From an uncultured Alphaproteobacteria bacterium (GTDB lineage Bacteria > Pseudomonadota > Alphaproteobacteria > HIMB59): a stretch of DNA of 39,915 nucleotides. The stretch lies in contig CABZNL010000011.1 of assembly GCA_902527045.1 (NCBI GenBank), positions 1 to 39,915 on the forward strand, written 5' to 3'. The position numbers and the translations under genes are program-made. Position 1 is the stretch's first letter; each line of letters begins with the position of its first letter. The notes below the pieces were generated by a model, which did no database searches, was not told the origin of the DNA, and saw only the letters and a program-made list of their open reading frames with translations. Shown one piece after another: positions 32,863 to 39,915 of the stretch.

Positions 32863-33588
32863 ATGTCTGGATATTCAAGAAATGATAGGGATCTCTCTAA
32901 AATTAGAAATTTAGAAATAATCCCAGGCTTTCAACCTAATAATCAATCGTCGTGTTTAGTAAAATTAGGTGACACCCATGTCTGTTGTTCTGCTATAATT
33001 GAAGATAGGGTTCCTGGCTTTTTAAGAAATTCTGGAAAAGGTTGGTTAACTGCAGAATATGGAATGTTACCTTCTTCTACATCTGAAAGAATGGATAGGG
33101 AAGCAGCAAAAGGGAAACAGTCTGGAAGGACACAAGAAATCCAAAGACTTATTGGTAGAAGTTTAAGGTGTGCTGTTAATTTGGATATACTTGGTGAAAA
33201 AACTATAAAGATTGATTGTGATGTTATTAGTGCCGATGGTGGGACAAGGACTGCATCAATAATTGGTGGATATGTCAGTCTTGTTCGATCTATAAATGAA
33301 TTTAAAGATAAATATAATCTATCAAAAGCTATTATTGTAAATCAAGTTGCAGCTATTTCAGTTGGTGTTGTAAAAGGAACACCTTGCATAGATTTAAATT
33401 ATATTGAAGACTCCGGAGCTGAAGTAGATTGTAATGTTGTAATGGCTAATGATGGACAATTTATTGAGTTTCAGTCTACTGGTGAAGAGGCTAAATTTAG
33501 CAAACAGACTATTATGGACTTTATTGAACTTGTTGAAAGTTCAATGCCAGAGATTTTTAATACTCAAAACTTAGCAATTGAAAAATAG
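32863..33588 (+). CDS. rph: Ribonuclease PH
   Basis: RNase PH trims tRNA 3' ends by phosphorolysis. The sequence is close to the family: SRNDRDLSKIR near the start, RVPGFLRNSGKGWLTAEYGMLP, the REAAKGKQSGRTQEIQRLIGRSLR block with conserved Arg, DCDVISADGGTRTASIIGGY and DLNYIEDSGAEVDCNVVM. The length is 241 residues. It starts 41 bp from divergent hrcA (the hrcA/rph pairing is common in alphaproteobacteria) and ends overlapping rdgB by 11 bp, so they are coupled. Confidence 0.98.
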   Translation: MSGYSRNDRDLSKIRNLEIIPGFQPNNQSSCLVKLGDTHVCCSAIIEDRVPGFLRNSGKGWLTAEYGMLPSSTSERMDREAAKGKQSGRTQEIQRLIGRSLRCAVNLDILGEKTIKIDCDVISADGGTRTASIIGGYVSLVRSINEFKDKYNLSKAIIVNQVAAISVGVVKGTPCIDLNYIEDSGAEVDCNVVMANDGQFIEFQSTGEEAKFSKQTIMDFIELVESSMPEIFNTQNLAIEK

Positions 33589-34177
33589 TTTATTACTCGG
33601 CACTAGTAATGCTGGCAAATTACAAGAATTTATATTTTATATTGAACACTTTGGTTTGTTTGAAAATTTTCAGATACATGATCTTAACGAGTTCAAAGAT
33701 CTAGGAGAACCTATAGAATATGGTAAAACCTTTAAGAAAAATGCTGAAATTAAGTCTAGATATTTTTTAGAAAAAACTAATTCTCTTGTATTGTGTGATG
33801 ATAGTGGATTTATTGTAAACGACTTAAAGGACTATCCTGGCATAAATACAGCTAGAGAAGCAAGAAAAATGGGTGGCGAACAAAAGGTAATTGATTTTAT
33901 TTTTAGTAAGTTTGAAAACTTAAATTATATTGCCTCATCATTTTTTTGTTCTATTTGTGTATTAGGAAAGAAAGAAAAATATAATGTTTCTGGCAGTATT
34001 CCAGGATTTGTTATTAAAGAAAAAAGGGGAGTGAATGGTTTTGGATATGATCCTTACTTTATTCCAAAATATACTAATAAAACTTTTGCTGAAATGGAAA
34101 AAAGTCAAAAGTTATTAAATTCACATAGATATAAAGCATTTGAAGAATTAACTACTCAAATATTACAGGATAATTAA
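33578..34177 (+). CDS. rdgB: XTP/dITP diphosphatase (RdgB/HAM1)
   Basis: The enzyme removes non-canonical purine nucleotides (ITP, XTP, dITP) to keep them out of DNA. Motifs: LLLGTSNAGKLQEF at the N-terminus, TFKKNAEIKSRYF, LCDDSGFIVNDLKDYPGI with the catalytic Asp pair, GVNGFGYDPYFIP, and FAEM...NSHRYKA at the end. The start is TTG at 33578, inside the end of rph, because it puts LLGTSNAGK at the family position. It is 199 residues, normal length. The last 26 bp overlap the convergent LpoA-like gene, one of the longer tail-to-tail overlaps here. Confidence 0.96.
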   Translation: MKNSLLLGTSNAGKLQEFIFYIEHFGLFENFQIHDLNEFKDLGEPIEYGKTFKKNAEIKSRYFLEKTNSLVLCDDSGFIVNDLKDYPGINTAREARKMGGEQKVIDFIFSKFENLNYIASSFFCSICVLGKKEKYNVSGSIPGFVIKEKRGVNGFGYDPYFIPKYTNKTFAEMEKSQKLLNSHRYKAFEELTTQILQDN

Positions 34178-35228
34178 TCATCAAATTATCTATAGACAAT
34201 TTTCCAAAATCTTCATTATTAATAGTGCTTGGTAAAAAATTATTTTCTAAAATCTGGTTAGCAATAGACAATGATATTTTTACTGAAGTTTTGAAGAAGA
34301 ATTCTCGATGGGGTTCAACCATATTGACAATATTAATATTTTTTAAGAAAGTCCTATTTATAGGCTTATAATAGTTTTCTAAATTTTTCCTTTGTTCTAA
34401 AAAATTATCAATTAGATAAACCCTCTCTAGAGGGTAAGTGCCCTCCTCAGTTGCTAAATAGCCGACTAAATCCTTATAACTAAAACTGTCATCAATTATA
34501 ATTATATTGTCGTAGGTATTAAGATCTCCCATCAATTTTACTGATAACTCTAAATCTACTGCACTGTCTCCAAAAGGAGTCGATTTAATATATTTCAAAG
34601 GATAAGTTTGTTCAAAATATTTGAATAATTTAAATCCATATTCATTTTGCTTATATAAAACGCCCAAAGAATTTGATGACTTTATATAGTCACCAAGTAT
34701 TTTGATATGATGATAGGGGCTACTAAATACGAAAATAATTTCATTATCTGCATACTTATTCATAACCGAATAATCATTAGATAAGGAAATTATAAAAGTA
34801 TTTTCACCAAGTTTATTTGGTAAATGAAATAAATCTTTTGAATTAGTCGGGCCTATTATGAGAGTATTGTTGAGTTGGTTTTGTATCTCTTCTATTGAGT
34901 AGATAAAATCAACTTTTTTAATATTAGTGAAATTTTCAATTTCTTTTAATAAAACCTCATAAAATAAAGAAGTTAAAATTTTGTCATCTGATAAAAAAAC
35001 AATTATTTTTTCAATTTTATTAAAATTAATCAATTTATCCTCAGGTTTTGCTGGTTTTTTTATAGACAATACCTTCTTTGTTTCCTCTACTTTTTCATCA
35101 GTAATTTCTATCTCTTCAATTTTTTCTGGCACTTTTTCTATGGGTGGTTTTTTTTCGATTGTAGTTGGGGCACAACTAAAAAATGATATTAATGTAAATA
35201 GTATAATTATATTTTTGAAAAAATTCAT
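34152..35228 (-). CDS. LpoA/LppC-like lipoprotein with periplasmic-binding-protein fold
   Basis: A 358-residue protein with a lipoprotein-type signal (MNFFKNIIILFTLISFFSC then APTT), a Lys/Pro/Glu-rich linker to about residue 65, then a domain that looks like the type-1 periplasmic-binding fold of LpoA/LppC (KIEKIIVFLSDDKI; NTLIIGPTNSKDL; NTFIISLSNDYSVMNKY; SSNSLGVLYKQNEYGFKLFKYF). In Enterobacteria LpoA activates a penicillin-binding protein from the outer membrane, and the gene is divergent from rsmI, as here. The identity is by fold pattern and synteny; no close similarity is claimed. A role in peptidoglycan synthesis is inference. Confidence 0.75.
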   Translation of the reverse strand: MNFFKNIIILFTLISFFSCAPTTIEKKPPIEKVPEKIEEIEITDEKVEETKKVLSIKKPAKPEDKLINFNKIEKIIVFLSDDKILTSLFYEVLLKEIENFTNIKKVDFIYSIEEIQNQLNNTLIIGPTNSKDLFHLPNKLGENTFIISLSNDYSVMNKYADNEIIFVFSSPYHHIKILGDYIKSSNSLGVLYKQNEYGFKLFKYFEQTYPLKYIKSTPFGDSAVDLELSVKLMGDLNTYDNIIIIDDSFSYKDLVGYLATEEGTYPLERVYLIDNFLEQRKNLENYYKPINRTFLKNINIVNMVEPHREFFFKTSVKISLSIANQILENNFLPSTINNEDFGKLSIDNLMINYPVIFE

Positions 35229-36047
35229 ATGAACTCAGGTTTTTATTTAGTTTCTACTCCCATAGGAAATTTAGATGATATCACAATAAGAGCTATAAAT
35301 ATTTTAAAAAATTCTGATTTGATTCTGTGTGAAAATACTACGAATAGTAAAAAACTTTTGAAAAGATATGAAATAAAAACATCTTTATCAAAATATACTG
35401 ATCATGACTTTCATAAAAAAAAAGATTACATACTAAAATTTTTGAATTCTAACAAAGTAATATCATTAATATCCGACTCTGGCTCTCCTCTGATATCCGA
35501 CCCAGGTAATCAGCTAATAAATTTTTTATTTAAAAAACAAATTAAAGTATATTCTATACCAGGTGCCAGCGCACTAATATCTGGTATTCAGTTAAGTGGC
35601 TTTCTAAATAAGAAAAAATTCACTTTTATTGGTTTTCTCCCCAAAAAAAAAGAACAAAAAGAAAAGATTCTTTTAGAAAATAATTTTAACAATTTAATTA
35701 TTTATTCTACCAAACAACAATTACAAAAAGATATTATTTCAATAGCCTCTATTTCCAAATCGTTTGCTGTTGTAATACTAAAAGAATTAACAAAATTATA
35801 CGAAATGAGAATATTTATTGATAACAAAAATTATGCAGATTTTGATTATTCTAAAATTAAGGGTGAGCTTGTCTTAGCTGTAAGTATTGAAAAAGAGAAT
35901 ATTGAAGTTAATGACTATGATAGAAAAGAAATATTAGCAATAATTGATAAAGTGGGTGTAAAAAAGGCTTATCAACTAGTTAAAAGTAAGTATAGAATAT
36001 CAAGAAATGAATTTTATAAATTATCTATTAATTTAAAGAATGTTTAA
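35229..36047 (+). CDS. rsmI: 16S rRNA (cytidine-1402-2'-O)-methyltransferase
   Basis: RsmI 2'-O-methylates C1402 in the ribosomal decoding centre, using SAM. The tetrapyrrole-methylase-fold blocks are YLVSTPIGNLDDITIRAI at the N-terminus, SLISDSGSPLISDPG (family SDAGTPxISDPG), KVYSIPGASALISGIQLSG, and GFLPKKKEQK. The family motif CEDTR(T/H)S appears as CENTTNSKKLL, lacking the Asp and Arg. The C-terminal HTH-like segment is present (AYQLVKSKYRISRNEFY). The length of 272 residues is normal. Its ATG abuts the divergent LpoA-like ATG with no base between, and its end overlaps the BON gene by 8 bp. Confidence 0.93.
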   Translation: MNSGFYLVSTPIGNLDDITIRAINILKNSDLILCENTTNSKKLLKRYEIKTSLSKYTDHDFHKKKDYILKFLNSNKVISLISDSGSPLISDPGNQLINFLFKKQIKVYSIPGASALISGIQLSGFLNKKKFTFIGFLPKKKEQKEKILLENNFNNLIIYSTKQQLQKDIISIASISKSFAVVILKELTKLYEMRIFIDNKNYADFDYSKIKGELVLAVSIEKENIEVNDYDRKEILAIIDKVGVKKAYQLVKSKYRISRNEFYKLSINLKNV

Positions 36048-36603
36048 AAAACTTATAATTTTAATTTCGGTATTATTTATTGGTTGTGGACCTTCTCTTA
36101 TAAGCACAGGTGCGAAGACCGTGATTAAGGAAAATGAAGACGAAAAGACATTTGGTGAAAGTTGGGACGATGCCACTATAAAATTGGGTATTAAAGAAAA
36201 ATACTTCTCATACGATGCAACACTCTTTACAAGAATTGACGTTGAAGTTGAATTAGGGAAAGTTCTGCTAACAGGAGTTGTTCCCTATGGTGATATGAGA
36301 TTGGAGGCTGTAAGGCTGGCTTGGCAGCAAGATGGTGTAGATGAAGTGTTAAATGAGATATCAATTGATACTGGATATGGCCTTGATGATATTGCTAAAG
36401 ATAAATTTATCAGCACACAGCTTTACACGAAAATATTTACAGACTCTAACATAAAGAAATTTAAATATGATTTTGAAGTACAAAAGCAAATTGTTTACCT
36501 TTTTGGTGTATCCAGCAATGAACAAGAAATAAGTAGAGTTATTGATCACGCCAAAGATATAAAAGGTGTTTTAGATATAATTAATTATATTCAATCTAGA
36601 TAA
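36040..36603 (+). CDS. BON-domain lipoprotein (DolP/YraP-like)
   Basis: A lipoprotein-type signal (MFKKLIILISVLFIGC) is followed by two BON domains: the first around DATLFTRIDVEVELGKVLLTG to VDEVLNEI, the second around FKYDFEVQKQIVYLFGVSSNEQEISRVIDHAKDIKGVLDI (motifs shown in part). Both show the typical V-x-x-G-x-V pattern. In E. coli DolP (YraP) guards outer-membrane integrity and lies near rsmI and lpoA, so synteny supports the same type here. Length 187 residues. It overlaps rsmI by 8 bp and converges on the HIT gene directly (no gap). Confidence 0.88.
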   Translation: MFKKLIILISVLFIGCGPSLISTGAKTVIKENEDEKTFGESWDDATIKLGIKEKYFSYDATLFTRIDVEVELGKVLLTGVVPYGDMRLEAVRLAWQQDGVDEVLNEISIDTGYGLDDIAKDKFISTQLYTKIFTDSNIKKFKYDFEVQKQIVYLFGVSSNEQEISRVIDHAKDIKGVLDIINYIQSR

Positions 36604-36939
36604 TTAGACATTTGCTAGCAAATGTAGATGAAAATGAAATACCTCTTGACCACCGTCTTTACCTTTATGAGTTTTAATTTGAAACCCTTGATCTCGAAAT
36701 CCCAAATTATTTATAATCTCATCAACAGATGCCCAAAAATTACTTAGATAAAGTTTATCAGCATTTTGTAAAAAATCAGATATGTCTATAAATGGCTCTT
36801 TAGGAATAATTAAAAGATGTGTTTTTGCTTTTGGGTTGATATCTTTAAATGAGAGAACATAGTCGTTTTCAAAAACTTTGTCACACGGTATTTCCCCGTT
36901 TAATATTTTTGCAAAAATATTTTCCTTGTCATAGTTCAT
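36604..36939 (-). CDS. HIT-family nucleotide-binding protein (HinT-like)
   Basis: A 111-residue protein with the HIT motif HFHLHLLA at 102-109 (histidine triad), preceded by KILNGEIPCDKVFEND, VLSFKDINPKAKTHLLIIPKE and GQEVFHF. HinT proteins hydrolyse nucleoside phosphoramidates, such as AMP-lysine. The start overlaps the hisF stop by 4 bp (ATGA), so it is the last gene of the histidine operon, in the place where hisE is often found in alphaproteobacteria. It is not a HisE: it has no phosphoribosyl-ATP pyrophosphatase motifs. Confidence 0.94.
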   Translation of the reverse strand: MNYDKENIFAKILNGEIPCDKVFENDYVLSFKDINPKAKTHLLIIPKEPFIDISDFLQNADKLYLSNFWASVDEIINNLGFRDQGFQIKTHKGKDGGQEVFHFHLHLLANV

Positions 36940-37688
36940 AGTCTCACAGGTACCCCTTTTTTTTTTAAATATTTCTTTACTGATTGAATTTTATATTTTC
37001 CTGAGTGAAATACACTCGCAGCTAGTAGACCAGTAGATTTTGTTAAATGCCCTAAATAGAAGTGTTCTAAGTTTCCAACGCCGCCACTAGCTATGACAGG
37101 AATACTTACATTACTGGTAACTTTTTTTAACATGCTACTGTCAAATCCATTTTGAACTCCGTCTGTATCCATTGATGTCATTAATATTTCTCCTGCACCT
37201 AAAGACTGAACTTGTTTTGCCCAAACGATAAGTTCTTTTTTTGTCATTTCTCGTCCCCCTTTTACTACTACTTTCATTTTATTTTCATGTCTCTTGCCAT
37301 CAATTGCAACAACAATGCATTGGGAGCCATGTTTTAGTGAGGCTTGTCGAATTAATTTAGGATTTTTTACAGCAGCTGAATTAATTGATACTTTATCTGC
37401 CCCAGCATTGAGTAAATCTGTTATATCACTCAAAACTGAAACACCACCGCCAACAGTCAAGGGAATATTAATTACTTTAGCAATTGCCTCGACAGTTTTG
37501 ATAAATGTTTTTCTATTTTGGTAAGACGCATTTATATCTAGCATACATAACTCATCAGCCCCGGATAAAGAATAATACCTAGCCATTTCTACTGCATTAC
37601 CCATGACTTTAATATTTTTGAAATTAACACCCTTGACTACTTTATTTTTTATAACGTCAAGACATGGAATTATTCTAGTTTTAAGCAT
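36936..37688 (-). CDS. hisF: Imidazole glycerol phosphate synthase, cyclase subunit
   Basis: HisF, a TIM-barrel enzyme, closes the imidazole ring from PRFAR with ammonia from HisH, giving IGP and AICAR. The N-terminal IIPCLDVIKNKVVKGVNFKN has the catalytic Asp, ELCMLDINAS is the usual LDI motif, PLTVGGGVSVLSDI binds phosphate, and MTSMDTDGVQNGFD carries the second catalytic Asp. IPVIASGGVGNLEHF is the last phosphate site. At 250 residues it is full length. It overlaps hisA (8 bp) and the HIT gene (4 bp). Confidence 0.98.
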   Translation of the reverse strand: MLKTRIIPCLDVIKNKVVKGVNFKNIKVMGNAVEMARYYSLSGADELCMLDINASYQNRKTFIKTVEAIAKVINIPLTVGGGVSVLSDITDLLNAGADKVSINSAAVKNPKLIRQASLKHGSQCIVVAIDGKRHENKMKVVVKGGREMTKKELIVWAKQVQSLGAGEILMTSMDTDGVQNGFDSSMLKKVTSNVSIPVIASGGVGNLEHFYLGHLTKSTGLLAASVFHSGKYKIQSVKKYLKKKGVPVRL

Positions 37689-38391
37689 TAAATTGAGTCA
37701 AACTTTCTAGAGTAATTTTATTTTCATATATTGCCTTGCCCACAACGACGTTATTAAAACCATATTTTTTACTGAGCTCAAGATCGTTAAGATCTTTTAC
37801 TCCGCCGCCAATGGTAATGTGTTTGTTGGTTAATTGTTTAATAGAACTAAAGGTTTTTATATTTAAGCCAGATAACATTCCATCGTTAGCAACATCGGTT
37901 ACAAAATAAGAATGAATAGGTCGATCATTATACTTGTTTACAATGTGCTCAAGTGATTGATTGTTCGTTTTTTGCCATCCATGAGATACTATTTGATTAT
38001 CTTTTATATCCAATGCGATGGATAGTTTTTTTATTAAACTATCTTTAAAGTCTAAAACATCATCAATGTTTTTAATTGCAAAGGTACCAATTACTATTGT
38101 ATCAAATCCTTGATTAATTTTATCATTGATAGCATCTTTGCTTCTTATACCTCCAGCTACTTCGATTTTAATATTAATTTTTTTTCTTATTAGATCTAGT
38201 GCCTGATTGTTATCGCCTTTCCCTAAAGTAGCATCTAAATCAACCACGTGTATTGTTTTAAAACCAGCATCTTGAAAAATTTTAGCCATTTCAACGGGTG
38301 AATTTTTATAAATAGTTTTATCACTCAAAACACCTTTGGTAAGACGAACGCATTTACCTTCTATGATATCAATTGCAGGAAAAATATTCAT
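37681..38391 (-). CDS. hisA: ProFAR isomerase
   Basis: HisA opens the ribose of ProFAR to PRFAR (Amadori rearrangement). N-terminal FPAIDIIEGKCVRLTKG has the catalytic Asp, VDLDATLGKGDNNQAL follows, KIEVAGGIRSKDAIN binds phosphate, and the second half has VTDVANDGMLSGLNI with the second catalytic Asp and HITIGGGVKDLNDL. The length of 236 residues is normal. Overlap with hisH (4 bp, ATGA) and hisF (8 bp) places it in the middle of the operon. Confidence 0.97.
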   Translation of the reverse strand: MNIFPAIDIIEGKCVRLTKGVLSDKTIYKNSPVEMAKIFQDAGFKTIHVVDLDATLGKGDNNQALDLIRKKINIKIEVAGGIRSKDAINDKINQGFDTIVIGTFAIKNIDDVLDFKDSLIKKLSIALDIKDNQIVSHGWQKTNNQSLEHIVNKYNDRPIHSYFVTDVANDGMLSGLNIKTFSSIKQLTNKHITIGGGVKDLNDLELSKKYGFNNVVVGKAIYENKITLESLTQFNA

Positions 38392-39017
38392 GATTTCAAA
38401 ATATAATTTTTAATCAAATTAAGTCCATATTTATGGCTTTTCTCAGGATGAAATTGAACACCATAAATATTTCCTTTTTTAACTATGGAAGGAAATTTTT
38501 TACCGTAATGAGTATTTGCTAAAACATTTGATTTTTTAATATTTTGAAAAATGTAACTATGAACAAAGTAGAAATCTTTATTATCAAAATTATTTGTAAT
38601 GATTGGATCTTCCTTATTCAAACGTATTGAGTTCCAACCCATATGTGGGATAATTAACTTTTTACTTTTAAATTTTTTAATCTCCCCAGCTATTATACCT
38701 AATCCTCTTGTAGTCTTTTCCTCATAGCCGTGATCAGATAAAATTTGCATACCAACACAAATACCTAAGTATGAGCAGTTATTTTCTAAATATGTTTTTA
38801 ATGGTTTATAAATTTTTAATTTTTTTAAGTTTGAAATAAGAGTAGTATAGGCACCTTGACCAGGTAAAATAATTTTATTAAATAAAGAGTAGTCAAATTC
38901 ACCTCTAATTATTTTTAATTGGTAAGGTCTTCCTTTTATTATTTCTTTGATTGCTTTATTTATTGATCCGATATTTCCAGATTGCCCATCAATAAGCCCA
39001 ATGACTTTTTGTTTCAA
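38388..39017 (-). CDS. hisH: Imidazole glycerol phosphate synthase, glutaminase subunit
   Basis: HisH hydrolyses glutamine and channels ammonia to HisF. The class I amidotransferase triad is seen: nucleophile Cys87 in YLGICVGMQIL, and His190 and Glu192 in YGVQFHPEKS. ILPGQGAYTTLI is the oxyanion region. A length of 209 residues is normal. It overlaps hisB by 4 bp and hisA by 4 bp; the complex partner HisF is two genes downstream. Confidence 0.97.
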   Translation of the reverse strand: MKQKVIGLIDGQSGNIGSINKAIKEIIKGRPYQLKIIRGEFDYSLFNKIILPGQGAYTTLISNLKKLKIYKPLKTYLENNCSYLGICVGMQILSDHGYEEKTTRGLGIIAGEIKKFKSKKLIIPHMGWNSIRLNKEDPIITNNFDNKDFYFVHSYIFQNIKKSNVLANTHYGKKFPSIVKKGNIYGVQFHPEKSHKYGLNLIKNYILKS

Positions 39018-39598
39018 AGTTTACCTTTTGAACTCGGAATATCTTTTTTTTTGGGGTCGATTGATATTGCTTTTTTTAGAGATATAGCAAAAGATTTGAA
39101 GCAGCTTTCAATAATATGGTGATTGTTTTCTCCATATAATGTTTCTATGTGACAATTCATTCTTGACTCAGTCACTATTGATTTAAAAAACTCTGAAAAA
39201 AGTTCTTGGTCCATTTCACCAACTTTTTCTAATGATGTTCGTACGTTCCAAATAAAATATGGACGATTACATAAATCTATAACTGATCTTGTTAATGTTT
39301 CATCAAAAGATACATAAGAGTGTGCAAATCTTGTTATCCCTTTTTTATCTCCAAGTGCATTTTTTATACTTTCACCTAGGGCAATTCCTACGTCTTCTAC
39401 AGTGTGGTGCATGTCCACTTTTAAATCACCATCACATTTTAATTCTAAGTCTATTAAGCTGTGTGTACTTATTTGCTGAAGCATGTGATCAAAAAAAGCA
39501 ATACCTGTATCAATTTCATTTTTTCCTGAACCATCAAGATTAATTTTAATTGATATCTTTGTTTCTTTAGTATCTCTATTAAATGTAAATTCGCGCAT
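39014..39598 (-). CDS. hisB: Imidazoleglycerol-phosphate dehydratase
   Basis: HisB removes water from IGP, using two Mn ions held by His and Glu. The diagnostic repeat motifs are FFDHMLQQISTHS and DMHHTVEDVGIALGES in the first half, with related SEFFKSIVTESRMNCHI and NNHHIIESCFKSFA in the second. The length of 194 residues fits the monofunctional form without the phosphatase domain. It is the first gene of hisB-hisH-hisA-hisF-HIT. The promoter must lie within the 38 bp shared with divergent hslV; no clear box is seen. Confidence 0.97.
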   Translation of the reverse strand: MREFTFNRDTKETKISIKINLDGSGKNEIDTGIAFFDHMLQQISTHSLIDLELKCDGDLKVDMHHTVEDVGIALGESIKNALGDKKGITRFAHSYVSFDETLTRSVIDLCNRPYFIWNVRTSLEKVGEMDQELFSEFFKSIVTESRMNCHIETLYGENNHHIIESCFKSFAISLKKAISIDPKKKDIPSSKGKL

Positions 39599-39636
39599 TT
39601 GTAATCAGCTATTTAGTACCTATATTTATAGGAATA

Positions 39637-39915
39637 ATGGATAAAAATAAAACAATAATACGATCGACAACTGTCGTTTGTGTTCGTGACAAAGAAAGTG
39701 TTGTTATAGCTTCAGATGGGCAAGTAACACTGGGTACATCAGTTATCAAATCAAATGCTAATAAAATTAGAACATTTCATAAAGACCAGATTATAGTCGG
39801 ATTTGCTGGATCGACCGCAGACGCATTAACTCTTTTTGATAGACTAGAAAAAAAATGCGAGGAATTTTCCTATAATTTAAAAAGGGCTTGTGTCGAATTA
39901 GCAAAAGATTGGAGA
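39637..39915 (+). CDS. hslV: ATP-dependent protease subunit HslV, 3' end outside window
   Basis: The first 93 codons of HslV run to the window end. After a 10-residue propeptide (MDKNKTIIRS) comes the mature N-terminus TTVVCVRDKESVVIASDGQVTL (shown in part), whose first Thr is the catalytic nucleophile, then TSVIKSNANKIRTF and IVGFAGSTADALTLFDRLE. HslV is the peptidase core of the HslUV protease; hslU presumably follows. AGGA stands five bases before the ATG at 39637. The divergent hslV/hisB arrangement is common in alphaproteobacteria. Confidence 0.95.
   Translation, partial: MDKNKTIIRSTTVVCVRDKESVVIASDGQVTLGTSVIKSNANKIRTFHKDQIIVGFAGSTADALTLFDRLEKKCEEFSYNLKRACVELAKDWR

Overview
The window is AT-rich, extremely gene-dense chromosomal DNA with almost no intergenic space. 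Gene content and gene pairings point to a streamlined marine alphaproteobacterium of the SAR11 / HIMB59 (AEGEAN-169) type: proteorhodopsin with a retinal pathway, the hisBHAF block divergent from hslV, nth next to DUF2244, hrcA-grpE-dnaK-dnaJ, and low GC. This placement is inference from gene content, not a phylogeny. No insertion sequence, phage gene, CRISPR array, tRNA or rRNA was found.

Layout. 1-6.6 kb: a Bax-type glucosaminidase (5' end off-window), polysaccharide deacetylase, tsaB, msrA, a DUF2805 protein, an SMP-30-like lactonase, two small exported unknowns, an NTF2-like protein, and a prenyl diphosphate synthase with a small membrane protein. 6.6-11.8 kb: the light-driven module, with proteorhodopsin (blue-tuning Gln) and its own strong terminator, then crtI-crtB-crtY-blh, which together make retinal. 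11.8-18.5 kb: ispH, a full-length pyruvate carboxylase, nth, a DUF2244 protein, dapB and a small membrane protein. 18.5-22 kb: a periplasmic redox and metal group (rhodanese, class II cytochrome c, tungstate ABC transporter TupABC, cytochrome b561). 22-24.1 kb: a cysteine synthase/cystathionine beta-synthase-like enzyme and a cystathionine gamma-lyase-type enzyme. 24.1-24.3 kb: the longest gap, holding an isolated GC-rich, foldable block that may be an RNA. 24.3-27.4 kb: TPR protein, DUF4864 protein and two transporters. 27.5-32.8 kb: hrcA-grpE-dnaK-dnaJ-ogt with an RpoH-like promoter in front of dnaK. 32.9-36.6 kb: rph, rdgB, an LpoA-like lipoprotein, rsmI and a BON-domain lipoprotein. 36.6-39.9 kb: hisB-hisH-hisA-hisF-HIT as one overlapping operon, and the start of hslV diverging from it.

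How the genes fit together. ispA and ispH supply isoprenoid precursors; CrtB, CrtI and CrtY convert C20 precursor to beta-carotene; Blh cleaves it to retinal; retinal completes proteorhodopsin, which pumps protons. Pyruvate carboxylase gives anaplerotic CO2 fixation, a plausible complement to light-assisted growth. The two PLP enzymes suggest moving sulfur between homocysteine and cysteine. The chaperone operon and msrA, nth, ogt and rdgB are stress and repair functions. Most operons use 1-20 bp overlaps, several neighbours overlap head-to-head or tail-to-tail, and at least one regulatory region must lie inside coding sequence.

The most unusual points are the unassigned GC-rich block at about 24.22-24.27 kb, a rhodanese whose signal peptide has no ATG/GTG/TTG start, a DnaJ with a degenerate first zinc motif, the back-to-back start codons of rsmI and the LpoA-like gene, and the tungstate-transport/redox cluster. 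I did not find a clearly new multi-gene system.
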